A stretch of 11,014 nt of DNA, from NCBI GenBank assembly GCA_051011595.1, contig JBPCTQ010000194.1, positions 1 through 11,014 of the forward strand. The letters are read 5' to 3'. Below the pieces are notes generated by a model. That model searched no databases. It was not told where the DNA came from and saw only the letters and a program-made list of their open reading frames with translations. Made by a program: the position numbers and the translations under genes. Shown here one piece after another: positions 1 to 6,722 of this stretch. Source of the stretch: JAOUEE01 sp051011595 (GTDB lineage Bacteria > Actinomycetota > Acidimicrobiia > Acidimicrobiales > SHLQ01). How positions within the stretch are numbered: the first letter of the stretch is position 1; each line of letters starts with the position of its first letter.

Positions 1-1703
1 GTGGAGTGTTTCCCCGCACGGCCAAGATCATCACCCTGTCCGACGAGGTCCGCACCGCCCTCGATACCGACGTCGACTCGGCCACGCCCGATGAGTTGAT
101 CTCGATCATCCTGCGGGCCCCGGTCGATCTGTTGTGGAACGGTGGCATCGGCACGTACATCAAGGCGGCCGACGAACCCCATCAGGATGTGGGCGACAAA
201 GCCAACGATGCGATCCGGGTGGATGCTCGCGACCTGCGCTGCCGGGTGATCGGCGAGGGGGGCAATCTGGGGGTCACCCAGCGGGGGCGGATCGAGTTCG
301 CCGACCAGCGTGGGCGGGTGTACACCGACGCCATCGACAACGCGGCGGGGGTCGATTGTTCGGACCACGAGGTCAACATCAAGATCCTGCTGGATCGGGT
401 GGTGGCCGACGGAGACATGACCCACAAGCAACGCAACGAGTTGCTGGTCGACATGACCAGCGAAGTGGCGTTGTTGGTGTTGAGCAACAACTACAGCCAG
501 ACCCAGGCCCTGAGCACGGCCGTGGTGGGCGCCGCCAGCCTGGTCGACGTGCACGCTCGCTACCTCACCACTCTGGAGTCCGACGGTCTCCTCGACCGCC
601 AGCTCGAGCATCTCCCCGACACCGATGGCCTGGCCGAAAGGCGCCTGGCCGGGCGAGGGCTCACGGCACCGGAGCTGGCGGTGGTGCTGGCCTACACCAA
701 GAACAACCTGCAGTCGGACCTGCTGGAATCGTCGGTTCCCGACGACGAAGCCTTTCTGCCACTGCTACAGGACTACTTCCCCACACCTCTTCGCCGGCAG
801 TTCGGCGATCGCATCGCCCGCCACCGCCTGCGCCGCGAGATCGTGGCCAACCGGGTGGCCAACCTCGTCGTGGACCGGGGCGGAACATCGATGACCTACC
901 GGCTCACCCAGGAGACCTCGGCGCCCAGCCACGAAATAGCGGCCGCCCACATGGTGGCGTGGGAGATCTTCCAGCTCGATGACCTGGCCAAAACCGTGAA
1001 TGCGCTCGACAACGTGATGGCGGCCGACGAGCAGATGGCCATCCACCTCGCCGCCCGCCAGCTGGCCGAGCGGGCCACCCGGCTGCTGGTGCGCACCCGG
1101 CCGTACCCCTTCAGTGCGGCCGACGCCATCGCCGATCTTGCCGAGCCGATCCAAGAGACCATCGCCCACCTGCCTGAGTTCTTCGTGGGCGCCGATCACG
1201 TCGCCTTCGAATCCAGGGTCGACGAATTGGTGGCGGCCGGGACGCCGGCCGACCTCGCCAGCCGCACCGCCGCGCTGGGTCCGGCCGTGGCCGCCCTCGA
1301 CATCGTGGCCATCAGCACCAAGGGGTCGCTCCCGCTCGCCGATGTCGCCGCCATGCACTTCGCCATCGCCGACGCCCTCGAGCTGAATTGGCTGCGTGAT
1401 CGGATTCTCGCCCTGCCGCGCGACAACCAGTGGTCGAGTCTGGCCCGGCTCACTCTCCGCGGCGATCTCTACGCCGACCATCGCGAACTCACGGCTCACG
1501 TAGCGTCGCTGCCAGACGACGACAACGACCCTCTCGATCGGGTCGAACGCTGGCTCGGCCTGCACGCAGCGCCCGTTGCCTACTTCCGGGGAACGGTGGC
1601 CGAGATCCGATCATTGGCCACCACCGACCTCACGACGCTGTTGATCGCATCGCGAGAGGTACGCAACCTGATCAGCCGCACCGGATCAGCACCCGCCGGC
1701 TGA
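1..1703 (+). CDS. gdh: NAD-specific glutamate dehydrogenase, large (GDH-180) type, C-terminal part; 5' end outside the window
   Basis: The reading frame is open from the left edge (codons begin at base 3, G-V-F-P-R-T-A-K) to the TGA at 1701-1703, giving about 566 residues. The family is normally about 1,550-1,650 residues, so roughly the last third is present. The GTG at base 6 is an internal Val of the family's 'GVFPRTAK' segment, not a start. Family hallmarks in order are LLWNGGIGTYIKA, DVGDKANDAIRVD, VIGEGGNLGVTQRGRIEFA, TDAIDNAAGVDCSDHEVNIKI, then a long helical C-terminal domain ending at TGSAPAG. The enzyme oxidatively deaminates L-glutamate to 2-oxoglutarate and ammonia with NAD+, feeding glutamate carbon into the TCA cycle in the cytoplasm. 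In actinobacteria this type is regulated allosterically or by small FHA proteins; nothing in this window shows its regulation. It converges on the dodecin-like gene 29 bases downstream. No frameshift or odd codon use was seen. Family assignment is secure; the catalytic N-terminal half was not seen. Confidence 0.95.
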   Translation, partial: GVFPRTAKIITLSDEVRTALDTDVDSATPDELISIILRAPVDLLWNGGIGTYIKAADEPHQDVGDKANDAIRVDARDLRCRVIGEGGNLGVTQRGRIEFADQRGRVYTDAIDNAAGVDCSDHEVNIKILLDRVVADGDMTHKQRNELLVDMTSEVALLVLSNNYSQTQALSTAVVGAASLVDVHARYLTTLESDGLLDRQLEHLPDTDGLAERRLAGRGLTAPELAVVLAYTKNNLQSDLLESSVPDDEAFLPLLQDYFPTPLRRQFGDRIARHRLRREIVANRVANLVVDRGGTSMTYRLTQETSAPSHEIAAAHMVAWEIFQLDDLAKTVNALDNVMAADEQMAIHLAARQLAERATRLLVRTRPYPFSAADAIADLAEPIQETIAHLPEFFVGADHVAFESRVDELVAAGTPADLASRTAALGPAVAALDIVAISTKGSLPLADVAAMHFAIADALELNWLRDRILALPRDNQWSSLARLTLRGDLYADHRELTAHVASLPDDDNDPLDRVERWLGLHAAPVAYFRGTVAEIRSLATTDLTTLLIASREVRNLISRTGSAPAG

Positions 1704-1714
1704 CGCCGACGGGT
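1691..1714 (+). terminator. possible hairpin over the glutamate dehydrogenase stop codon
   Basis: ACCCGCCGG (1691-1699) can pair with CCGACGGGT (1706-1714) across a 6-base loop, giving a 9-bp stem with one C/A mismatch. It spans the stop codon at 1701-1703 and lies between two converging genes, where a terminator is expected. No T-tract follows in either direction, so it is at best a weak or bidirectional terminator, and the pairing may be chance in GC-rich DNA. Confidence 0.25.
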
Positions 1715-1732
1715 GAAGCCGCGACCGCCGGC

Positions 1733-1939
1733 TCAGCTGTCCAGATTGGTTACGAGGAACGAGATACGGACCAGCGCACCCCATTCATCCATGTTGTCGC
1801 CCCGGAGGCCTACAGAAACCACGTCCAAGGCCTTGATGTCTCGGAGGCTCGCACCCGCCTCGGCCAAGGCGTTCTTCACGGCGGCATCGCTGCTCTCCGT
1901 TGATCGGCCGACCACCTCGATGATCTTGGTGACACTCAT
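1733..1939 (-). CDS. dodecin-like small protein
   Basis: This encodes 68 residues starting MSVTKIIEVVG and ending VTNLDS. The layout fits the dodecin family (about 65-75 residues): strand 'TKIIEVVGRS', then helix 'SSDAAVKNALAEAGASLRDI', then strands 'ALDVVSVGLRGD' and 'WGALVRISFLV'. Dodecins form hollow dodecamers that bind flavins, or in some members calcium, in the cytoplasm, acting as storage or buffering proteins. In the archaeal prototype Trp36 and Gln55 contact the flavin. By eye-alignment here those sites are Ala37 and Gly54, so flavin binding in the classical way is doubtful. A lone Trp53 sits next to the second site. The start is ATG (1937-1939) preceded by a purine-rich AAGGGAG about 8 bases upstream. 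The gene converges with glutamate dehydrogenase and diverges from the PPOX gene. The family call is good; the ligand is unknown. Confidence 0.8.
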   Translation of the reverse strand: MSVTKIIEVVGRSTESSDAAVKNALAEAGASLRDIKALDVVSVGLRGDNMDEWGALVRISFLVTNLDS

Positions 1940-2044
1940 CGTTGCTCTCCCTTGTGCTGTTGTGCCGCTCAGCCTCCCATGGCTCGTTCGCAGGAGATAG
2001 GGCCCATTGGCCTGTGGCTACAGCGGCGCACTTCTTGCCGCCCA

Positions 2045-2070
2045 CTCCGCGCTCAGATGAGCCAACGGAG
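2045..2070 (+). repeat. nested inverted repeat in the PPOX gene's upstream region
   Basis: CTCCG (2045-2049) pairs with CGGAG (2066-2070), and inside it GCTCA (2051-2055) faces TGAGC (2058-2062). The result is a stem with a small asymmetric internal loop and a tight apical loop. It could be an operator or a leader hairpin about 100 bases before the PPOX start. No family of regulator is suggested by the sequence. Confidence 0.35.
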
Positions 2071-2076
2071 AACCGC

Positions 2077-2094
2077 GCCGCGGCCGGGCGCGGC
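2077..2094 (+). repeat. GC-rich inverted repeat
   Basis: GCCGCG (2077-2082) and CGCGGC (2089-2094) are perfect 6-base arms around a 6-base loop. It lies 6 bases after the nested repeat at 2045-2070. In DNA this rich in G and C such a short stem is easily chance, so its role is uncertain. Confidence 0.25.
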
Positions 2095-2157
2095 AAGCTC
2101 GACGGAGACGTTACAGTCCGGCCCATCCACGATCGTCCCGACGACAACAGCCCGATC

Positions 2158-2161
2158 GGAG
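2158..2161 (+). promoter_or_regulatory. ribosome-binding site that decides the PPOX start
   Basis: GGAG lies 6 bases before the ATG at 2168. The same frame is open for 72 codons further upstream, so this site, together with the recognisable domain beginning right after it, is the reason to start the gene at 2168. Confidence 0.6.
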
Positions 2162-2167
2162 CACCAG

Positions 2168-2611
2168 ATGCCTGAGCTCGATGACGTCCGGAGTTTTCTC
2201 GTTGACGAACACGGACTGGCGGTCGTGAGCACAACCCAGATCGACGGACGCGTGCTGTCGAGTGTCGCCAACTTCGGTGTCATCGATCATCCAGTGACCG
2301 GGGAGGCGTCGGTGGCGTTCGTCTCGGCCGGGGGCGCCGCACGTCTGACCCATATTCGCCGTGGGTCTCCAGTAACGGTGGCCATCAGACGGGGGTGGCG
2401 GTGGCTGTCGGTCACCGGCCCGGCCGACATCATCGGACCCGATGACCTGCCCAAGGCCATTGGCAGTGAAGCCCTACGACTACTGCTCCGCTCCGTTTTC
2501 GAAGCAGCAGGGGGCACCCACGACGACTTCGACGAGTACGACCGAGCCATGGCCGAGGACCGACGAGCTGCCGTCTTCGTGCAACCGGACCGCATCCTCG
2601 GCAACAGCTGA
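2168..2611 (+). CDS. PPOX-class (split-barrel flavin/F420-binding) protein
   Basis: This encodes 147 residues, beginning MPELDDVRSFLVDEHGLAVVSTTQIDGR. The pattern is that of small pyridoxamine-phosphate-oxidase-like split-barrel proteins of the actinobacterial F420-dependent (FDOR-B) type: an N-terminal helix, 'LAVVSTTQIDGRVLSSVANFGVID', then 'EASVAFVSAGGAARLTHIRRGSPVTVAIRRG', then 'WLSVTGPADIIGPDD', and a C-terminal helix with 'DDFDEYDRAMAEDRRAAVFVQPDRILG'. FDOR-B proteins reduce varied substrates with F420H2, while relatives bind FMN or heme. The cofactor here is inferred from lineage and family, not from a diagnostic residue. The length is typical for the family. The ATG at 2168 is preferred over upstream in-frame starts because of the GGAG site and the position of the domain. 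It stands alone: the dodecin-like gene diverges from it and the MFS gene converges on it 64 bases away. Confidence 0.8.
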   Translation: MPELDDVRSFLVDEHGLAVVSTTQIDGRVLSSVANFGVIDHPVTGEASVAFVSAGGAARLTHIRRGSPVTVAIRRGWRWLSVTGPADIIGPDDLPKAIGSEALRLLLRSVFEAAGGTHDDFDEYDRAMAEDRRAAVFVQPDRILGNS

Positions 2612-2642
2612 GCGCGACTTGGTGATCTCGTCGGCATCAACC

Positions 2643-2660
2643 GGTGCAGTCAGGAGCACC
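2643..2660. terminator. weak hairpin between converging genes
   Basis: GGTGC (2643-2647) and GCACC (2656-2660) flank an 8-base loop in the 64-base gap between the PPOX gene and the end of the MFS gene, followed by TTA. It lies where a bidirectional terminator is expected, but the stem is only 5 bp and there is no T-tract. Confidence 0.25.
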
Positions 2661-2675
2661 TTAGCTGGGTGTCGG

Positions 2676-4049
2676 TCAGGCAGCTTCGGGTCCTTCCGCC
2701 GACGCGGGTGCGGTGTGGGCACCGCTGTGATCGAACAGGTGCGCCGCATGGAAGAAGCCGTGTACGCCCACCGGCCGCATGACGTCCTCATGATGGGGTG
2801 GGAACACCAGGGCGATGGCGAGAGCGCCGATCAGGCAGGCGACACCGCAGATGGCGAAGGCCAACGGAAAGTTGTCGAGGTCGCCGAGCCAGCCGCCGAG
2901 GATCGGGAAGATGATGCCGCCCACTCCGTAGGACAAGAAAACCCACGGGTAGTTCTGGCCCACCGCTCGGTCGCCGAACTCGTCGGCGGTGAGTGTGGGG
3001 AACAGTGCAAAGTTGCCGCCGAAGTTGAAGCCGATCAGTGCCGCGGCCAGATACAGGAGGTACTCGTTGCCGGCCATGGGAATGAAGGCCAATAGGAACA
3101 CTCCCTGGCTGGCGGTCATCAGCACCACGGATTGCTTCCGGCCGATGAGGTCGCTGACCGCACCCCAGACCAGACGGCCGGCGCCATTGGCCAGACTGAA
3201 GAAGACCGCCATCGCCGTTCCTGCGATGGCACTGGCCTCGTCCTCGCTCAGGCCGCCGTCGGTCAGGGCCTCCACCGGCCACAGCTTCATCAGTCCAATA
3301 GCCATCAGACCGGCCCCGGCGCTGACCGCGAAGGTCAGCGAGATCAGGTGGAACTGCGGGGTGCGCCGCATCTGTGTGGGGGTGAACTCGTCACCACCCT
3401 CGCCGGCGGTGTCGGGTGGCACGAAGCCGTCCGGCAGGTAACCCTCCGGGGGCATCACCATGAGGGTGCTCGCCCCCACCACCAATGCCGCGAACACCAG
3501 GCCGTAGATGAGAAAGGTGGTGTCCAAGCCGACGGAGTCGATCAGATCGCCCCAGGAGCCGGCCAGCTTCACCCAGAGAAGCGCGCCGAATCCGAAACCG
3601 GCCACCGCCGCGCCGGTGATCATTCCCTTGTGATCGGGAAACCACCGCATGCCGACGGCGATGGGCACCACATAGGCGAGTCCGATGCCGGCGCCGCCGA
3701 TGACCCCGATTCCCAGCATCACCAGCGCCAGGTTCGTGCCGCCACCGAGACCGGCCAGGACATAGCCCGTTCCGAGGGTGAACCCGCCCAGAGAAGCGAG
3801 GCGGCGCGGCCCCCACGTCTTGAGGCGGCGTCCGGCGAAGACCATCACGATCGCGAAGGTGCCCAGGCTGACCGAGAAGACCATCTGAGTTTGGAGCCGG
3901 CTCCAACCGGCGTCGCGCAGTGCAGGCGTGAAGACCGACCACGCGTAGATGGCACCGAGGCAGAGTTGAATCAGGATGGCGCCGACCACAGCCGGCCAGC
4001 GCCGAACCGGTCGGTCGAGCTGATCCGTGACATGCGAAGGGGTCGACAC
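2676..4049 (-). CDS. MFS transporter of the oxalate/formate antiporter (OFA) family
   Basis: This encodes 457 residues with about 12 membrane segments. The N-terminal 'RRWPAVVGAILIQLCLGAIY' followed by AWSVF is the OFA-family signature (prototype OxlT), and 'MRWFPDHKGMITGAAVAGFG' and 'ANGAGRLVWGAVSDLIGRK' also fit. Family members exchange small carboxylates such as oxalate, formate or other monocarboxylates across the inner membrane. Arg292 aligns by eye with the conserved family Arg, but the TM11 motif usually read as A-K-G-(x)-G is here 'LSYGVGG' (Tyr374 in place of the substrate Lys). Oxalate is therefore an unlikely substrate. The central loop (about 200-230) is acidic and Pro/Gly-rich. 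The C-terminal cytosolic tail (418-457) is longer than in OxlT and holds seven His (419, 420, 430, 434, 437, 441, 445). The start is GTG at 4047-4049 with only a weak ribosome-binding site. It lies 84 bases after the methyltransferase gene, perhaps in the same operon. Confidence 0.88.
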   Translation of the reverse strand: MSTPSHVTDQLDRPVRRWPAVVGAILIQLCLGAIYAWSVFTPALRDAGWSRLQTQMVFSVSLGTFAIVMVFAGRRLKTWGPRRLASLGGFTLGTGYVLAGLGGGTNLALVMLGIGVIGGAGIGLAYVVPIAVGMRWFPDHKGMITGAAVAGFGFGALLWVKLAGSWGDLIDSVGLDTTFLIYGLVFAALVVGASTLMVMPPEGYLPDGFVPPDTAGEGGDEFTPTQMRRTPQFHLISLTFAVSAGAGLMAIGLMKLWPVEALTDGGLSEDEASAIAGTAMAVFFSLANGAGRLVWGAVSDLIGRKQSVVLMTASQGVFLLAFIPMAGNEYLLYLAAALIGFNFGGNFALFPTLTADEFGDRAVGQNYPWVFLSYGVGGIIFPILGGWLGDLDNFPLAFAICGVACLIGALAIALVFPPHHEDVMRPVGVHGFFHAAHLFDHSGAHTAPASAEGPEAA

Positions 4050-4133
4050 GCCGCCAGGCTAAGGACGGCAACACTCGCCGAACCGGGAACAAAGTCCATT
4101 CCTCATGAGCGCTCCATCGGACGGGCCCAAGGG

Positions 4134-4766
4134 TCAGGTGATGGGCTTTCGGGCGAGAACGGTTCCGTGATCGAGTGGTCGCTCACCCTCGAGCGGGCTG
4201 CGCATTCCGATCTCGACGCCGCCGAATCCAGCGTCCTGAAGTTGTCCGGCAATCTTGTCCGGATGCAGCTGGTAGGCAGTCACCACCGCATGGTCGAACG
4301 GTGCGCCGTGGGCTTCGGCGGAGGGGGCAGCGAAGAACGACACCAGCACCGGCGCGCCCGGTTCGCGGGCGCGCCGCCACTCCCAAAAGAAGCTGCCGAG
4401 GGGGTCCGGCAACATGTGTATGGGCGAGTACCGAGAGACGATTCCCCCGAGGGAGGCGTCGGCGACATCCAGGGCGCTGAGGTCACCCACGCGGAACGAC
4501 AAGTCGGGGAACGTACGCCGGGCCGCGGCAATCAGGCCTGGGGTGATGTCGGAGCCGGTGACCGTGAGGCCGAGTTCGGTCAGGTGGTGCACGACGTGAC
4601 CGGGCCCGCATCCGAGGTCGGCGACGGCGCCAGGGTGTGAGCGAGCCAGTTCGGCGAACGCCGCGAGCCAGTCCCGGTCGGAGGGGATGCGATCGAGGTC
4701 GCCGAGAGCGAGCGCCGTGTACCGCTCCGCCATGGCGTCGTAGGAGTCTCGAACCTCATCGGTCAT
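4134..4766 (-). CDS. class I SAM-dependent methyltransferase
   Basis: This encodes 210 residues, a single Rossmann-type methyltransferase domain. After an N-terminal helix with 'SYDAMAERYTALA', motif I is 'VADLGCGPGHVV' (48-59). The acidic residue that would bind the SAM ribose is Asp73 in 'TVTGSDITPGLIAAAR', and 'FRVGDLSALDV' (91-101) is motif III-like. 'GGIVSRYSPIHMLPDP' and 'PVLVSFFAAPS' correspond to strands 4 and 5. The fold is the ubiE/Methyltransf_11/25 type acting on small molecules, and the substrate is unknown. The start is ATG (4764-4766) with an excellent GGAGG 7 bases upstream. It follows the YibE/F gene by 41 bases and precedes the MFS gene by 84 bases on the same strand, so co-transcription is plausible. 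Nothing is truncated. The His-rich stretches nearby belong to its neighbours, not to this protein. Confidence 0.88.
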   Translation of the reverse strand: MTDEVRDSYDAMAERYTALALGDLDRIPSDRDWLAAFAELARSHPGAVADLGCGPGHVVHHLTELGLTVTGSDITPGLIAAARRTFPDLSFRVGDLSALDVADASLGGIVSRYSPIHMLPDPLGSFFWEWRRAREPGAPVLVSFFAAPSAEAHGAPFDHAVVTAYQLHPDKIAGQLQDAGFGGVEIGMRSPLEGERPLDHGTVLARKPIT

Positions 4767-4773
4767 GGCGTCA

Positions 4774-4778
4774 CCTCC
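4774..4778 (-). promoter_or_regulatory. strong ribosome-binding site of the methyltransferase gene
   Basis: On the minus strand this reads GGAGG (within GGGAGGTGA), 7 bases before the ATG at 4766. It is the strongest Shine-Dalgarno match on the minus strand here and fixes the methyltransferase start. Confidence 0.65.
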
Positions 4779-4807
4779 CGCGTGTCGGTTGGGTACCGCC
4801 CGGGCGG

Positions 4808-6178
4808 TCAGAACTCGAGGTCGTCGCTATCGGGAGCGAACGAGTCCCATGACGCGGGAGGGTCGGGCTGCGCTTCGGGTTCTGGTTCGACCGGCTCGGG
4901 CACATCGTGGACGGCCACGACTTGGTGGGCGTCGTGGACGGCTTCGACCTCGTGGTCATCGTGGGCCTCTTCGGGTTCGGGCCCGCGCTCGACCACAACC
5001 GCCGCGGCCAGTGCGGTGGTGACGGGCACCGCGGCGACCAGGCCGATCGAGCCGCACAACGTGCGGGCGATCTCGACGGCGATGAGTTCGGCGTTGGCCA
5101 GCAGATCGAGTGACTGCGACGACACCGCGAACAACAACAGCAGTGGCATGCTGGCCCCCACGTAGGCCAACAGCAGGGTGTTCACGGTCGAAGCAATGTG
5201 TTCTCGGCCCACACGAATGCCCGACGCGATGAGCTGACCGCGCGACAGTTCGGGGTTCCGGCGAGCCACCTCACCCACCGTGGCGACCTGGGTGATGGTC
5301 ACGTCGTCGAGGGCACCCAATGCCCCCAGCAACGCTCCGCCAAGGAGCAGACGCGGCAGGTCGAGACCGCCGGCGATGATCGGCAGGGCCAGACCCTCCT
5401 CGGTGGCCAGGCCGGTGAACTCGAGCGCGTCGAAGAAGAAGGCCGACACCGCCAACGTCACGAGTAGCGCGCCGAGGGTGCCGGCCACCGCGACGGTGGT
5501 GGTGGGTGTCAGGCCGTGGGTGAGGTAGAGCCCGACGAACGCGATCAGCGACGCCGCCACCACGCTGGCCAGCAGCGGATCGGTTCCGTCGAGCACGGTC
5601 GGAGCCAGCCAGCCGACGAGCACCACCAACGTGAACGACATGGAGACGAGTGCCAACACACCACGGAATCGGCCGAGGGCGATGACCACCACGGCGAACA
5701 CGGCCGCCAGCCACAACAGTGAACTGCGGCGGTCGCGGTCGGCGTAGAAGTACGCCTCGGTGGTGGGCTCGAAACCGAGCACGATCTGCTCCCCCACCGT
5801 GAAATCGGGCGTGTACACCTCCACGTCGAGGTTGAACTCGGGCAGGGTGATCGGCTCGCCGGCCCGGGTGCCGCCGTCGGGCACCACCACGACCGTGCGG
5901 CAGTCCTGGGGCAGCTCCGGCGATGCATACGAGCACTGGGCATCGGTCACCGATTGGATCGTGCCCGACACCCGGTCGCTGGCCAGGCCCACGGCCGTGG
6001 CGGCCTCGGCCGCCTCGTCGCGGCCCGAACCGTCGGGCCACAGCGCCACCACGGCGATGGCGGTGACGGCGGCCGCCACCGCCAACAGACCCAGGATCAC
6101 CCGCAGACCGGTCCGCCCCAGCCAGACCGACCAGCCGCCCGGCAGCTCATGGCTGTGCCCGTGGTCAGCGTCGGTCAT
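4808..6178 (-). CDS. YibE/F family multi-pass membrane protein
   Basis: This encodes 456 residues from the ATG at 6176-6178; an in-frame GTG at 6232 would add 18 residues. Neither start has a clear ribosome-binding site, and ATG is preferred because the added residues (Pro/Arg/Gln-rich) look non-structural. A His-containing N-terminus (HGHSH) precedes TM1 (about 25-47). An extracytoplasmic domain (about 50-150) follows with Cys82 and Cys93, which could form a disulfide. Then come about seven more membrane segments (153-170, 173-194, 201-221, 226-249, 277-300, 332-353, 369-396). The family core is visible as 'LGALGALDDVTITQVATVGE' and 'NTLLLAYVGASMPLLLL'. YibE/F proteins are widespread in Firmicutes and actinobacteria. 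Their function is not firmly established, and transport has been suggested. The C-terminal tail (398-456) is acidic, Pro-rich and His-rich with a short tandem repeat. It lies downstream of the SRPBCC gene and upstream of the methyltransferase gene. Confidence 0.88.
   Translation of the reverse strand: MTDADHGHSHELPGGWSVWLGRTGLRVILGLLAVAAAVTAIAVVALWPDGSGRDEAAEAATAVGLASDRVSGTIQSVTDAQCSYASPELPQDCRTVVVVPDGGTRAGEPITLPEFNLDVEVYTPDFTVGEQIVLGFEPTTEAYFYADRDRRSSLLWLAAVFAVVVIALGRFRGVLALVSMSFTLVVLVGWLAPTVLDGTDPLLASVVAASLIAFVGLYLTHGLTPTTTVAVAGTLGALLVTLAVSAFFFDALEFTGLATEEGLALPIIAGGLDLPRLLLGGALLGALGALDDVTITQVATVGEVARRNPELSRGQLIASGIRVGREHIASTVNTLLLAYVGASMPLLLLFAVSSQSLDLLANAELIAVEIARTLCGSIGLVAAVPVTTALAAAVVVERGPEPEEAHDDHEVEAVHDAHQVVAVHDVPEPVEPEPEAQPDPPASWDSFAPDSDDLEF
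4901..4963 (-). repeat. 9-residue tandem repeat in the YibE/F C-terminal tail
   Basis: In the minus-strand frame the tail reads HDDHEVEAV, HDAHQVVAV, HDV: two full 27-base units (4937-4963 and 4910-4936) and a partial third (4901-4909). The two full units agree at about 21 of 27 bases by eye. The repeat places paired His/Asp residues at regular spacing, a possible metal-binding or flexible acidic tail. It lies in the soluble C-terminus after the last membrane segment. Confidence 0.6.
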
Positions 6179-6260
6179 ACCCAAGTGTCGCTGCTGGCCC
6201 ACAGGCCGCGGCGGACCGTCGGAACGCGGCACCGCGGTCGGGTCACCCGGCGAGGGTTCG

Positions 6261-6722
6261 TCAGGAGGCAGCCTGAGCCTTCGCGGCCGGTTCGAGGCTG
6301 TCGATGAACCCGGAGAAGCCCTTCTTCATCTGCCGATCGAGTAGCGGCCCGAAGATGAAGGCCAGGGGCCCACCTTTGGGTTCGTAGTCGTAGTTCATGG
6401 CGAACGACGTGGTCTCACCGTCACCTGACAGGGTGAACGTCATGGTGGCCGCCTTGACGGGCATCTTCTCGATCTGGTCGATGTCGACCACCATCCGCTC
6501 TTCGGGCACCCACTCATCGATGGTCTCTCGCATCTGCATCGATCCGTTCGGCGCCAGTTCGCACTGCCGCTGGGCTCCCACCCCTTCGGTCGCATCGCCG
6601 ATGGCGAAGCTCTTCTGGACCCCGTCGTTCCAGTCGGCGATGTTGGGATAATCGGCCAACACGGCCCACACGCTGGCCCGAGGGGCATCCACGGTCCTCC
6701 CGACCTGCACGTTCCTCATCAT
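6261..6722 (-). CDS. SRPBCC / polyketide-cyclase-like (START-fold) protein
   Basis: This encodes 153 residues from ATG (6720-6722), with GGAGAGGA 6 bases upstream; a second ATG follows at once. The frame is open further upstream, but that part is Pro/Arg/Gly-rich and non-conserved looking. The helix-grip pattern is typical of Polyketide_cyc2: 'VQVGRTVDAPRASVWAVLAD' then YPNIADWNDGV, followed by alternating strands 'GAQRQCEL', 'MRETIDEWVPEERMVVDIDQ', 'AATMTFTLSGDGETTSFAMN', and a long C-terminal helix 'FGPLLDRQMKKGFSGFIDSL'. Such proteins bind hydrophobic ligands in a central cavity; some are cyclases or dehydratases, many are carriers or of unknown role. No catalytic residue can be assigned. 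It is the first gene of the minus-strand run and starts divergently from the amidohydrolase gene. It has an Ala-rich end after the last helix. Confidence 0.85.
   Translation of the reverse strand: MMRNVQVGRTVDAPRASVWAVLADYPNIADWNDGVQKSFAIGDATEGVGAQRQCELAPNGSMQMRETIDEWVPEERMVVDIDQIEKMPVKAATMTFTLSGDGETTSFAMNYDYEPKGGPLAFIFGPLLDRQMKKGFSGFIDSLEPAAKAQAAS

Larger units (their letters stand above)
1940..2167. other. divergent intergenic region between dodecin-like and PPOX-class genes
   Basis: These 228 bases have no convincing gene. The frame of the downstream PPOX gene stays open through most of it, but that upstream stretch (Cys/Pro/Arg-rich) does not look like protein and lacks a ribosome-binding site. 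Promoters for both genes should lie here, but no confident -35/-10 pair was found. TACAGT at 2112-2117 is a weak -10 candidate for the plus strand with no good -35. Two hairpin-capable stretches are listed separately. Confidence 0.6.

Noticed and set aside
6..8. GTG at base 6 as the start of glutamate dehydrogenase
   Set aside because: The sequence after it matches an internal segment of the large enzyme, and the frame is open to the left edge, so the gene is cut by the window.
765..1565. Long minus-strand open frame inside the glutamate dehydrogenase gene
   Set aside because: It is antisense to a clear family sequence and is rich in Gly/Arg/His/Val as expected from the complement of high-GC codons, with no recognisable domain.
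1952..2167. N-terminal extension of the PPOX gene
   Set aside because: The residues are Cys/Pro/Arg/Thr-rich and unlike the family. The GGAG site and domain start favour 2168.
3132..4640. 502-codon plus-strand frame across the MFS and methyltransferase genes
   Set aside because: It spans two recognisable minus-strand genes and its composition (Arg/Gly/Asp/Glu/His) is that of an antisense shadow.
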